Made by a program: the position numbers and the translations under genes
Notes under the pieces: model-generated
Told to the model about the DNA's origin: nothing
Seen by the model: the letters and a program-made list of their open reading frames with translations, nothing else
Database searches by the model: none
Assembly: GCA_022605405.1 (NCBI GenBank)
Contig: JABYQQ010000008.1
Span: 2,046,001-2,110,000, forward strand
DNA from: Earliella scabrosa
Lineage: Eukaryota > Basidiomycota > Agaricomycetes > Polyporales > Polyporaceae
Direction of reading: 5' to 3'
Length of the DNA: 64,000 nucleotides
Shown: one piece after another, positions 22,926 to 33,341 of the stretch
How positions within the stretch are numbered: position 1 is the first letter of the stretch
How the letters are laid out: every line of letters begins with the position of its first letter

Positions 22926-24022
22926 GGGACAGCCTGGTCAGTCATTGCAACACGTAGCCTGTAGGCCGATCATATGTGACACGTAGTACCAGAGTGTCCT
23001 GCTCATGCCGATGCAACACCCGGCGGTACTATTCCAAACTGACATTACCATATGTTTGGCTACGTGCATCAAATCATCACCACCGTGGAAAGTTCTTGAA
23101 GCCACTGGCATCGCCCTAATCACTAACCATAACTAGTGTGTCAAGCCTTGAACAACTTGGCCCGCAGCCTCGAGCTTGAACGCTTTGAACCTTGCTGGAG
23201 TCTTTGTGCCAGCGGCCCGCCGGTCCGTGCTAGTAGTATTGAATTTGCTGGCACTGCAGCGACTCGTGGCGCTTTCCTCCGACGGCGGCTCATCTCCATC
23301 CGCTAAACATCGCAGGTTGCTACACGGCGAACTTACAACGTGTCACGACGAATCTGACCCACCTTTGGCGTTTTACTCTGTCGTTCTGACGCGATATCAA
23401 ACTGGCTGTTACGACCGATTCACGACCCCAACAGGTTTCTCCAGTTCTGCTGGCAGGCGCCGGAGAGGGTGTTGGCGGACACAAGCACAGGTAAGCGGGG
23501 GTCTATCCTTGGAAAGCGGCTGAGGGCTGACGTTCTTCCTGTCGATGCGAATACAGCACCACAGTCATCGCATTCAATTCGCAGATTTTCTCCCTGCCGC
23601 TCTTCCAACCTGCACGCTCAGGTTCAACACAATCGCGCATGTGGCACTACCAGTAGTAGCTTCGATCGGAAATAGCCCCCCTGGTTTAAAGATATAGAAC
23701 TGCCGCTGCTGCTGCGGCAGTCACGGGTCTCGGCTGCAGCTCAATAAGAACGTTGAAGAAATGGTATTGTCCCCACTGTGATACTCATGCAGCAACAATC
23801 CTTCTGTCGTGGGCCGCGTCGTACGTTGTCCATGCACCTGCGGTAGCGATGATCGTCCTGATTTGTTTTCTATGGCCATAGCCATGTGCTGCTGCGGCAG
23901 CGGGACCCTGTCGGTGAACGGGCAGCATATAAAAACGGCCACTTCGCGTCCTTAAGGCCCCCATCCCTCATCTCCTTCTACTCATCAATTCAGTGCGCCT
24001 TCTTTAGCAGCCGATTGTCACC
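22926..24022. other. intergenic with CTGCCGC...GCGGCAG palindrome
   Basis: No coding exon. Around 23701 there is a short palindrome (CTGCCGCTGCTGCTGCGGCAG, arms of seven bases), and a similar TGCTGCTGCGGCAG recurs near 23887. The right end is the promoter of the downstream BTB gene. Confidence 0.5.
23928..23935 (+). promoter_or_regulatory. TATA-like box upstream of BTB gene
   Basis: TATAAAAA lies about 90 bases upstream of the ATG at 24023. It is followed by a pyrimidine-rich stretch typical of fungal transcription start regions. Confidence 0.5.
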
Positions 24023-24930
24023 ATGTCCAAGTCCACCGGAAGGGTTGAATTGGAGCACGACACAGAGTTTTTCTACTCGCCTGTTGAGTTTACGGTATGC
24101 GAGTTCAAGTCGAACTCCAAGCTCCTCCTCCTGCTGACGGGCATTGCAGGTCGAGAACGTGCTTTTTCACCTCCCGATGGCTCCATTCCAGCGCTCTGCG
24201 TTCTTTGTGAAGATGTTCAATTCCGAGTCGAAAGAACCAAACAGTGAAGGAATTCCGCGCTTTACCCTCCAGGATGTCACAGCAGCCGAGTTCCGCGACT
24301 TTCTCCGCATCTTGATGGCGGGTCCGCAACGATGGTACGTGACGCTACGCTGAGCTTTCGTGTAGCCTGGTACTCGCATGATGAGACTGACATCGACAAA
24401 ATCCTTCGCTCCTTGTAGGGCGTACAACGTGCCTCCGTCGCTCAACTCATCCAATTGCGTGTCGGTGATGGACCTTGCAACGCGTTGGAAGTTCGACGAC
24501 GTTCGCTACGTGGTAATCTCAGCAATGAGCGGCGGATCCCGCGTCAACCCTGCGCTCAAATTCGCGTTCGGGCGCAAGTTTGACGTCAAGGAGTTCCTTC
24601 CCGGCTCTCTCAAGGAGCTGGTCGATCGCCCCGGTCCTCTCGAACTCAAGGACTACCAGGCGCTGGGGATGGAGCTGGCGGTTCAGGTCGCCCAGTACCG
24701 GGAGCTGTGCCGTCAAGGTGCGGACTCAAAGTACGTGCCACATGTCTTCTGAGTAGCCGGTCTTCGCTTGACAACATGCCAACGCAGTCCTGCATAGGTC
24801 GCCCGCGGGAAAGCCTAAAGACATTCGCCGCGGGTATATGGAGCAGGTCTTCGGCCCGGAGCTTGTCAAAGATCTTGAAGAGGGAGAGCTTGAATGTGAT
24901 GCAAGCCGTTGCTCGACGCCGGTGTTCTAG
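24023..24930 (+). CDS. BTB/POZ domain protein
   Basis: Four exons, 24023-24094, 24150-24334, 24419-24730 and 24798-24930, give 233 residues. The start has a good CACCATG context. Exon 2 is the BTB core (VENVLFHLPMAPFQRSAFF, then ITAAEFRDFL-like TAAEFRDFLRILM). Exon 3 covers the C-terminal helices (VMDLATRWKFDDVRYVVISA, then GRKFDVKEFLPGSLKELVDR). Exon 4 is a charged tail (KDIRRGYMEQVFGPELVKDL). Exon lengths 185 and 312 and all phases equal those of the BTB gene at 3388-4301, which marks them as duplicates. The earlier AG at 24785-24786 would give an immediate stop, so the acceptor at 24796-24797 is preferred. The role is inferred to be protein-protein interaction or Cullin-3 adaptor. Confidence 0.85.
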
Positions 24931-25447
24931 GCCGAACCGTTGTGTTTCATGACTCGATTGAGACGATATGCTGTTGTGCGTGTTTCCGCATCCCGAAGTC
25001 CAGATACTATTGTTGCCAGATGTTGCCTACAGAAGACCTCAACCGAGGAGCAGACTCCGACAGTGTTGTAGATGTGGATTGATGTTTTGACGGGACATTA
25101 ATGTGCTGCACTCGCTCCATGTTCCGTCCCTTTCTCGGTCAAGTGCGAGTGCCACCCGCGATGCAATCGAAATACCTCAAGGGTGTGCGTATGTCCGCGA
25201 GCGGGGCATCCGCAACGACTATGCTTGCAGGTAACTGAATCTTGTCGATGCTGTGTCAACAATACAACACACGAAGCACGCGTAGACCGAGATGTCCACG
25301 AGGCACAACCAATAGAACCATAAGACGTGGGCCTACACTACATACAGCACACTCCAATTCGCGCACGAGCATCAGCACGACGCCAAGCACACGACATACA
25401 CAACAACAGCCCCAGCACGAAGTCCGCAACGGTCCGTACGCCTACAT
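24931..25447. other. intergenic, convergent 3' ends
   Basis: Lies between the BTB gene and the minus-strand membrane protein. It is rich in CACGACAT/ACACGA-like short repeats near 25320-25400. No coding exon recognised. Confidence 0.55.
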
Positions 25448-27495
25448 CTACACCTGCAAAAAGTCTGTCCGCATCGAGTCCGCGTCTCCCCGATGCTTCT
25501 GCCTCGTCCCCCACGCGATCGGGCTCGCGCTCATCAGCGTCCGCCCCGTCGTCGGCGTCCCCGCCCTTGCTCCCCCGCTCCCTCCCCCTCCTGGTCCTCC
25601 TCCCACGAACCCTGCGCTCGTGGGCGTCGGAGTCACAGTCCGCGCGTCGAGCGACATGCTCAAGCTCCGCATCTCCACCGGCCCATTCGACGCGCCCGAA
25701 ACCGAGAAGCTCCTATCCCGGCCCGCGACCTGCGAGTACGGCGTCGGCGTCCCCGCCGACCTCGGCGATAACGCGCCCATGAGCGTGTCCATAACTCCCC
25801 CTCCCCCACCACTTCCTCCGCCACCGCTCTTGCCCGACGCGGCGGAGGAGGCGGCGTAGTACGTCGACCCGGGGGGGTTAACGGACGACTGGCCGTAGCG
25901 GAAGGCGCGCTCGCGCGCGCGGCGGCGGTCGTGTATGCGCCGGAGGACGAGCCAGATGGCGAGCACGACCAGAGAGATGGCGATGAGCACTCCGAAGACG
26001 ACGGCGAGGATCGTCGGCACTTTCGAGGGGCTCGGTGCGGCGGACGCGGAGGCTGCGGCGGAACCGGGGGTGCTGTTGAGGGTGCAGAGCACGTTAGCGT
26101 AAGTATCACAGTCTGCGTCTGGAACGACGTGCGACGTACCCGAAGGCGTCTGGTGCGGTGAGTGAGCTTGATGACGAGCTGGAGAGCAGAGGAGGACGTC
26201 AGCGAGAGCTCAAAGACGAACGCGGTCAGGCACAGAGAACGGTTGATGCATCGTGTCATGAGAGTGATCTTCCGATTCTGCACCACCGCCCGGGCTTCGA
26301 AGCGGGAGAAGCAGCACAGGACTCCTCTTCGGACTTCCTGCGCGCGCATCCACAGGCCACGGCGTCAAGTCGCGCGCGGGTTTAATATCGAATACCGTGC
26401 ACTGCGCAGCGCGGCCGGGGCTCTATCATAGAAGATCGAAGAGCATGCTCGGATGGGTGGAGAACGCAACTGAATGGCGGTCGGTGAAGATGGAAGCCCG
26501 CGGTCGAGATCAACAACAATAACAAGTTGCGTTGTGGAGGGGGCCGCCGCGCGTGGATGTGCGCGATGGCTCCCACCACCTGCCGCACCTTTGACAGAAC
26601 CGGCGACCAGACCGCGTTGAGCTGCCCGGAGCGGCGCTCTTGCGAGGGTGGCGCGTGATTCGAGCAACTTGAAGAGCACACTGGGCGGTAGCTGGGCATG
26701 TGCGCAAGAGACAAAGACCGTGACAAAACGGGAACAAGAGGTTAATGAAGAGAAGAGGAAATGGGGACGTACGCTGTTCTCCATGGTGGGAGAGAGGTCA
26801 CGGTCGGAACAGCTGATGTCGAGGCACTGTTGGAAGTTGATACGTCGTCCACATCCACCAGAAAGACCCAAAAATACCACAGCAGTCAATATCAGCATCG
26901 CGGCCAACGAAACCTGCCAGATCGGAGAGGGTAGAGGAAGAGGAGCGCAGGGGCCCCGGACGCACCTGCCGGCTGTGAAGGAGATGTAGTCGACATCGAG
27001 CCACTTGCCCTGGACGCCGTCCCCGGAGAGGACGGCGATGAGCTTGACGAGGTGTACGCTTGAGGTGTCGGTCGAGAAAACGTGCGAAAAGAGCTCCTGG
27101 CGGAACTCGATTTCGGGCCCCGACGCGTCGAGGGTGACGACCGTGTTGTCGAACTGGACCTGGTATTTCGCCTATGGGGTGGCGCTGGGTCAGATATCTG
27201 CGCAGTCGTTTCGGCCATGGAATTTGGACGAGTGTCATAAGGAAGGAGGGGAAGCATACGAAGACGGGAAGAAGATGAGAGAGGCAGGAAGACGTACATG
27301 TCCAGGCCCTCTAGAGCCGTAGAGGGTGAATGCAGAACCCTGGAACTGGAAAGACATGGTCGCGCCATCCTCTGTGGCGACATGGTACGTGCTCTGGAAG
27401 AATTCGTCCCGGTCGGGGTCCGAGTCGGACTGGACGGCCCAGCCACCAGAGTAGGCAAAGGTCGGGTCGGCGTCGTCAACTGTGAAGTTTGGCAT
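25448..27495 (-). CDS. single-pass membrane protein with N-terminal beta-sandwich-like domain
   Basis: Proposed minus-strand exons are 27495-27298, 27171-26966, 26826-26773, 26178-26140 and 26072-25448 (373 residues, all in phase). Exons 1-2 encode a domain common in mushroom membrane proteins: FTVDDADPTFAYSGGW, then TMSFQFQGSAFTLYGSRGPG, then GKWLDVDYISFTAG. It resembles carbohydrate-binding-type beta sandwiches. Exons 3-4 are a Ser/Thr-rich linker. Exon 5 has one strong membrane helix (VPTILAVVFGVLIAISLVVL) followed by an RRIHDRRRARER stop-transfer patch and a Gly/Ser/Pro-rich cytoplasmic tail. A surface sensor or adhesion role is a guess. The intron between exons 3 and 4 would be 594 bases, far longer than its neighbours, so a further exon may be missing there. 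Confidence 0.65.
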
Positions 27496-30400
27496 GCAGC
27501 ACTATAAGACGGAGACAGGTTGGGAGAGAGAGCGGGGTAGTAGGCTGCAGATGAGTCGGTGCAGGGGGTGATTAGGTGTCAAAGGTAGTGATTGTCAGGG
27601 CGTGGGTGTGGGCGTGGGTATCGAATGACGAGAGGATCAGAGCGAGGCGCGATGCGAGTGGACGGGCGGGATTAAGACGACAGAACACTGTCAGCACTAC
27701 TGAGTTCTCGGGTGGGTATGTGGATCGCGGAGGGCGGGGCGCATAGAGGTCGAACGCCGCCTTCACGCGAGGTGATCAAGGAAAGACGGCGAGTTGGGAC
27801 GGAAAGGAAAGGAGGACGTCGTGCGGGCGACGGGAGTGGGCGAGGAGCGAGCGCAGGTGAAAGCGCAGAGGAAAGGAGAGAAGGACGGGGCGCGCGATGT
27901 CCCCCGTCGGATGGCCAGGGGCGGGGCCGCGAGGGCAAACGACGCCCGTCAGCAGCCGCGGCGTCAGCACCAATTTCCGCACGAGGGCGCCTCGCTTGTC
28001 TTTGATCCCAATCTGTGCCTCCTCATCGGGCTCGCTGCGGTCTGTCCAAAGCGTCCTCGGCCAGATGCACAATCAGTACTCAGTCCGCCCCTTCGCTCGC
28101 GTTCTCCTCCTTCGTTGCTGAGAACGTTGGAGTTCGCTGCAATGCACACGTCGCGTCGGTCCCCATCCGCCCGCCGCCACGAGCGACACTAAAGGCGGGT
28201 TGTCATGGAGCTGGCGGGCTGGGAATATGGGCGGGATTTTGTGGCACCATCGGATGGATCGCGGGGCATCTAGCGGGTGCCTGATGTTCATCTCATTAGC
28301 ATCCGACGGAGATCTAAGCACCTTTTACTTATCATACAAATGCAGACCACACCTTGGCCGTGTCCCGCCCACGCGAAGTCAGAGTGTGGTTCGTTTGATG
28401 CGCCATCGTCTAGCCCAAACGTGTTTGAGAGCGCGCACATTGAGAGAATTGGCAAACGGCTGAGAGAGGAGGAGGAGAGGAGAGTGATGAGGGCGAGGAG
28501 AAAGCTCGGCAGACGGGCGGCACGCCCGATCCCAGCCGATCCCTCCGTTCTCCCGCGACCCGTTCCGCGGGGCCGGGACGGCGGCCCGGCAACATCCACG
28601 CATGACATGCCCGATCGAGCATCGCGTCCAACGCAAACGCGACTAGCACATGGTATGATGTCGTTCGCAGTTCCCTGATTCTCCATCCTGCCGCACGCTC
28701 ACCCGACGGCCTCGAGAGTGGTTAGTAGTTACGGCCGCGGATGCCCGTCTGCGTCTCCGCACTCGCGTGGTGCAGATCCCTTGCGCACTGTAACCCCAGT
28801 CCCCGAGCTCCAAGGATCCAAACACCGGTAGGTCCGATATGACGATTCCATCACGCCTCGAGAGATGCGACGCAGCGCGAAAGAACTGCCCCCGTTCCTC
28901 GCCGACCCAGCACAGAGGAGTGGGAGGCAGGCGCGCCCAACGTCTAACACTGATCGACAGGGCCCATCACACATCCCTCCTCTCGGCGCGCACTCGAGCT
29001 GAGGGTGATGCAATGCGTCAGACTCTCAGAGACTGTGGCTGCCCGATACTAGTGAGCACTCAGATGAGACTGAGTCGCCACTGCTAGTTGAGGCTCTGAG
29101 TCTGAGCGGTGGTTCTTCTGGGAACTGCACACCCGTATCGCGTTAGCCGCGATCGCTTGAGCCACTACTACATAGAGCTAGCACTCCGCCGTCCAAATAT
29201 TCCAATCACCAAATCAGCCAACAGATGTGTGCTGACCAAAGTAGCGAGTGGCGCCAGCTTGGCTCGCTGCCGTGGGTGGTTTACTCCGTTCACCCGCCCC
29301 CAGCCGTCCCCTCCAGAGCCCACACGATCGATCGTGCATGGTGCAGCACGCGGTACGCGGCCGTTCGCGGGCAGTGGCCGGGCGGAGGTCTGGAGATATC
29401 GATTTGACTGGAATGTCCAGCGTTTTTCGCCAGCGTTGACGTGATCATGACGATCGCGCCACGCACTCGGGCCACCCACGCAGGTCGAAATAGAGATAGC
29501 GACCGGTGGAAGACGAGACGAGGGTCGAGAGTTTGCTGCGAGACCACAATGTATGAACGAATGACGACAGTGAAGTCATCCGAAGTAAGTACTGTTTACA
29601 GCACGCAAAACTTGTCCGAACATCAGGAGAGTTCCGTGCGCAGGCAGTACCGGTCCTTCGAATGCGCAAACGGCGCGCATATGACGTGACGTTACGCCTC
29701 TTCCATGCATACACACAGTGGCCACAGGAAACGATCGCCCGTGTGTCCAATGAGAAGTACGAGATAACGGACCATGGTACCGCGCCCCGATCCGCGATGA
29801 CGGGCGACGAGCTCGAGCATCCAGCGAAGAGAGGGGCGCCCGAGAGGTGGCGATCGAGCGGCGAACCATTCCACGAAGTCCACGCGAGGAGCAAAGCACT
29901 CGAAGGAAGAAGCAGTGTGGTTTACACGCAAGCACCCGCGCTGATGTTTTTTATTCTACGACTAAACCGAGCTTACAACCATTGAGAGAGGGGGGGAACA
30001 GCTAGAGCGTGAACGTCGAAAGAACGGTATGACGGAAAGGGTAAATGGTAGAGGGGATGAGTCCGAGATAGTAGAAGGAGGGAGGGAGAGGAGCAGGGAG
30101 GGGAACAGTCCGATGAGTGGAACAGCGGGGGGAGGCGCATAGACCATACGCATACGCATACGTCACGACGACACGAAAGCAACCCTTGTATGATCCGTAG
30201 AAGTGTGGAGCGAAGCACAAAGCACGAAGCACCAAGTACGGACGCGAGACACAGGACGCGGGGCGCGGGACGCGGGGAGGGGGTAAACGCTAGCAAGGGA
30301 TGGTCGGGATAACCGCGAGATAGAGATAGTCAGAGACGGAGACGGAGAGAGAGGAAGACGGAGAGAGAGATAGCGCGCAGATTAGAAGGGGGTGTGCGTA

Positions 30401-30758
30401 CAGGTATGTAAGGTATGCGTGCAGGGTCTGATGTACGATAGATAACGTGTAAATCAAGTGGAAACCAATGTCCGGCGGCGGACGACAAGTAGAAACACAA
30501 CAGACGAAGCGGGACGCGAGACGCAAGACAAAGACAGAGAGAGACGCGAGACGCGAGACAAGACAGCCAACACCGAGCGACTTCCAAGAGACGAGACGAG
30601 ACGAGACGAGGCGACGATCGAGGAAAGGGAGGGAGAGAGGGAGGAAAGGACCGCCGCGAGCACCGAACCCGACGCGCCAGCCCTCCTCCCCACCCGCAAG
30701 CGAGAGCAGGACAGACGACGTCGACGACAGCCCCAACCGCGCACGCGCCGCTACGCCC
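27496..30758. other. 3.3-kb intergenic region, no gene recognised
   Basis: Only short overlapping frames in all six phases, with no splice-linked set and no recognisable domain. 30000-30700 is purine-rich on the plus strand with GAGAC/GAGAG microsatellite-like tracts. This would be the 3' flank of the zinc-finger gene. Confidence 0.5.
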
Positions 30759-33341
30759 TCATTCCAACGGCAGCGGGGATTCGTACTTGATCATCCCTGG
30801 GCTCCCCTCCAGCCCCGGCACCCCCACCCCCACCGCCATGTCCAGGGGATCCGGGCCCACGCCGTCCACCAGGGGATAGCCCCCGTCCAGCATCCCCGAG
30901 GGGTGTCCCAGGTGAGCGTGAGCCTGCATGTGGGGATGATGCGGGTGAAGCGCTCCCGAAGGCCCGTGGTGAAGCTGCCGATGCGTGTGCTGCGTGTGCG
31001 TGTGCTGCGAACCCGGATGTGTGTGCGTGTGCGTGTGCATGCCCACCCCATCCACCCCCAGCGGCGGATAGCTGCCCGAATCCTGCGTCGGAAAATACGC
31101 CGGCCCGCCCCCCATACCCCCCGCTCCCGCCCCCGAGTGCGGGTGCGGGCTGCCCGAAAGCTGCGCCCCATTCGCCGCCGCGTACGCCTCCGCGAGCTGC
31201 CGCAAATACTCCTCCTCCGAGTTCCGCCTCTCCCGCTCCGCCGTCTCCTCGCGCTCGCGCTGGTGCTGCAGCCGCTGCCGAAGCTGCTCCTGCTGCTGCC
31301 GGTGCAGCTCGAGCGAATAGTGCACCGCCTGCGCCTGCAGGTGGGGATTCTGCCCCTGCTGACGGAGGGGGACTCCGACTGGGCCGATCGACGAGCGCGA
31401 GTTGCGCGGCGGATGTGACGAGTCCGGATGAGGTGGTGGGCCGCGAGAGCGCGCCGGTCCCGGGCCCTGCGCCGCCTGAGGCGGCTGCTGATAGCGGTAC
31501 AAAAGGTCGAGCTGCTGCTGCATCTGCAGGTGGGTCATTGCAGAGTTCCATGACGGAGAGCCGTCGAGACTGGGGCCGAGACTCGCTCCCGTACTCGTAC
31601 TCGCCGCCGCCGAACCCGCCGCTGCTAACTGGGCGGAGACCAGCATCTCCGCCGAGCCGTTCGCCGCGCTCCCGTGGGCCGTCATCGTCGTCGGATCCAG
31701 AGTAGGGTCGTTTGCGAGGGTTCGACGCGCCAGGTGCGTATGCGAACCCGGCTGCTGTTGCTGAGGATTCGGAGGCGTACGACGATGAGGACCCGCCTGT
31801 GGCGGGTGCGTGGAAGGAAAACGGGGAATCGTAGCCGCCTGGAGACGTCGGTTCGTCTGCTCCTCCTGCATCCTCGCCGCTGCCGCCTCCATAGCCGCTC
31901 CCGAGTCGGCGTATGGGCTCGAGACCGCCGCCGAGGCGTCCATGTCCGACGGCAAACCGAAGGGATAGCTCTGGGGGGCGAGCTGGGCCCACGCTTGATA
32001 GTCCAGGTCCTGAATTGAAAGCGCCGGAGCCGGCAGACCCGGGTGGTTGGTAGTAGTATGAGGCGGGTGCTGTGCCTGGGCGAGCAGCTGTGGATGGTCG
32101 TCTTCCGTGATAGGGCCCTGATGGGGTGGGTAGAGGTAGTACAGATGAGTGTGTGAGGGGTTGTTGCTGTTGCTGCTGTTGCTGCCCGGATGCGGCGGAG
32201 AGCGACCCATGGGATGTGGATGGGGGTGGGAGAGACCGGACGGCAGGGAGGGATGAGGCGACGACGGCACTGAGGGGTGGGAGGGATCGAGCTGGGTCGA
32301 CTGAGCCTGCTGCTGAGCTTGCTGCTGCTGCTGCAGAGCCACTGCTAGATCCTGGGCGAGCGGCGGATGGGATATCGGGGACACTGAAGTTGAAGGCGGC
32401 GGCGGAGGGGACGAGAAAGGACTGGCCCGAGTGGTGCTGGAGCTGTTGCTGGTAGAGAGTTGCGGGGCCTGTGGTAGATGCAGCGGATGATGGGGGGGCA
32501 CGAAAGGACTGGCCGGGGTCACGAAAGGAATGATTGTTGGTTGGCCTCGCGTTGGGGCGGTCGACGTCTGAAGTCTGGATGTGCCATGTACTACTCCCTG
32601 TGGGCTGAGGAAAGACCTCGTATCCGGTGGAGGTGCCGGGGCGGGGGACGGGGAGAACAGCGTGGGAACCGTCCTCCTGTTTGACGGCCATGGTGGGGAT
32701 GGAGCCGTTGAGGGAGGAGGCGGAGGTGGGGGACACGCCGGACGCGTTTGAGGTGGTGGTGACGCGTTTTCCACGCGATCCGCCGCCCTTTGCGGCGGCG
32801 GTCATGGTAGCGTGGAGGGAGGTGAGCTCCTGCATCATGCGCTCGTTCTGCTCCTGCTTGTCGGCGTGGACGGTCTGGGCATGCTGGCGGAGGTTGTCGA
32901 GGCGGGAGAACTGCTTGCTGCAGTGGCATGTGAAGGGGCGCTCGCCGGTGTGTTTCCTGATAGAGATGTGGGCGTCGGTGAGCGTCGGGACGCGTTGGCG
33001 GACAGGGGGCGGGAAAAAATGTAGAGGGGCGGGGGCGGCGGGGCGTGTCAAAGGCGAGAGAGAACGTACCTGATGTGCCTGGCAAGATGCTCGCTCCTGC
33101 TGAAGACCATCCTGCATTCGCCGTAGCCCCTGCATTGGAACGTCTTGGCCGGGGCGGGGCGGTAGCGGGTCTTGCCCACGCCTGAGCTGGCGGCGGAGGC
33201 AGCGCGGGGGTCGGTGGGAGCGGGGGTGAAGGGCTGGTTTGCGACGAGGGCCGCCATGTCGGAGGCGTCGTTGGCGTTGTCTTGCGGGCTGGAGATGTCC
33301 TCTCTGTCAGAGCTCGGGGGCGGGGACTTTTGGCTGTCCAT
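30759..33341 (-). CDS. two-finger C2H2 zinc-finger transcription factor
   Basis: Exon 1 is 33341-33070 and exon 2 starts at 32956, giving a protein of roughly 800 residues. Finger 1 is C70-x5-C76-x12-H89-x3-H93, split by the intron ([12 protein letters not shown] then KHTGERPF). Finger 2 is C101-x-C103-x12-H116-x4-H121 ([16 protein letters not shown]). This TGERPF-linked pair occurs in fungal DNA-binding regulators. The remainder is low complexity (poly-Q, Ser/Pro/Gly) and includes a conserved-looking [11 protein letters not shown] motif near 31560. Near the C-terminus the better frame changes. The frame ending at 30759 has a coiled-coil-like stretch ([20 protein letters not shown]) and a natural-looking end. 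This implies an unresolved short intron, perhaps about 31341-31393. Targets are unknown. Confidence 0.75.

Noticed and set aside
30759..33135. Two long overlapping frames in the same region as two separate genes.
   Set aside because: Both are on the minus strand and are better explained as one zinc-finger gene with a late frame-changing intron; the overlap comes from low-complexity GC-rich sequence.
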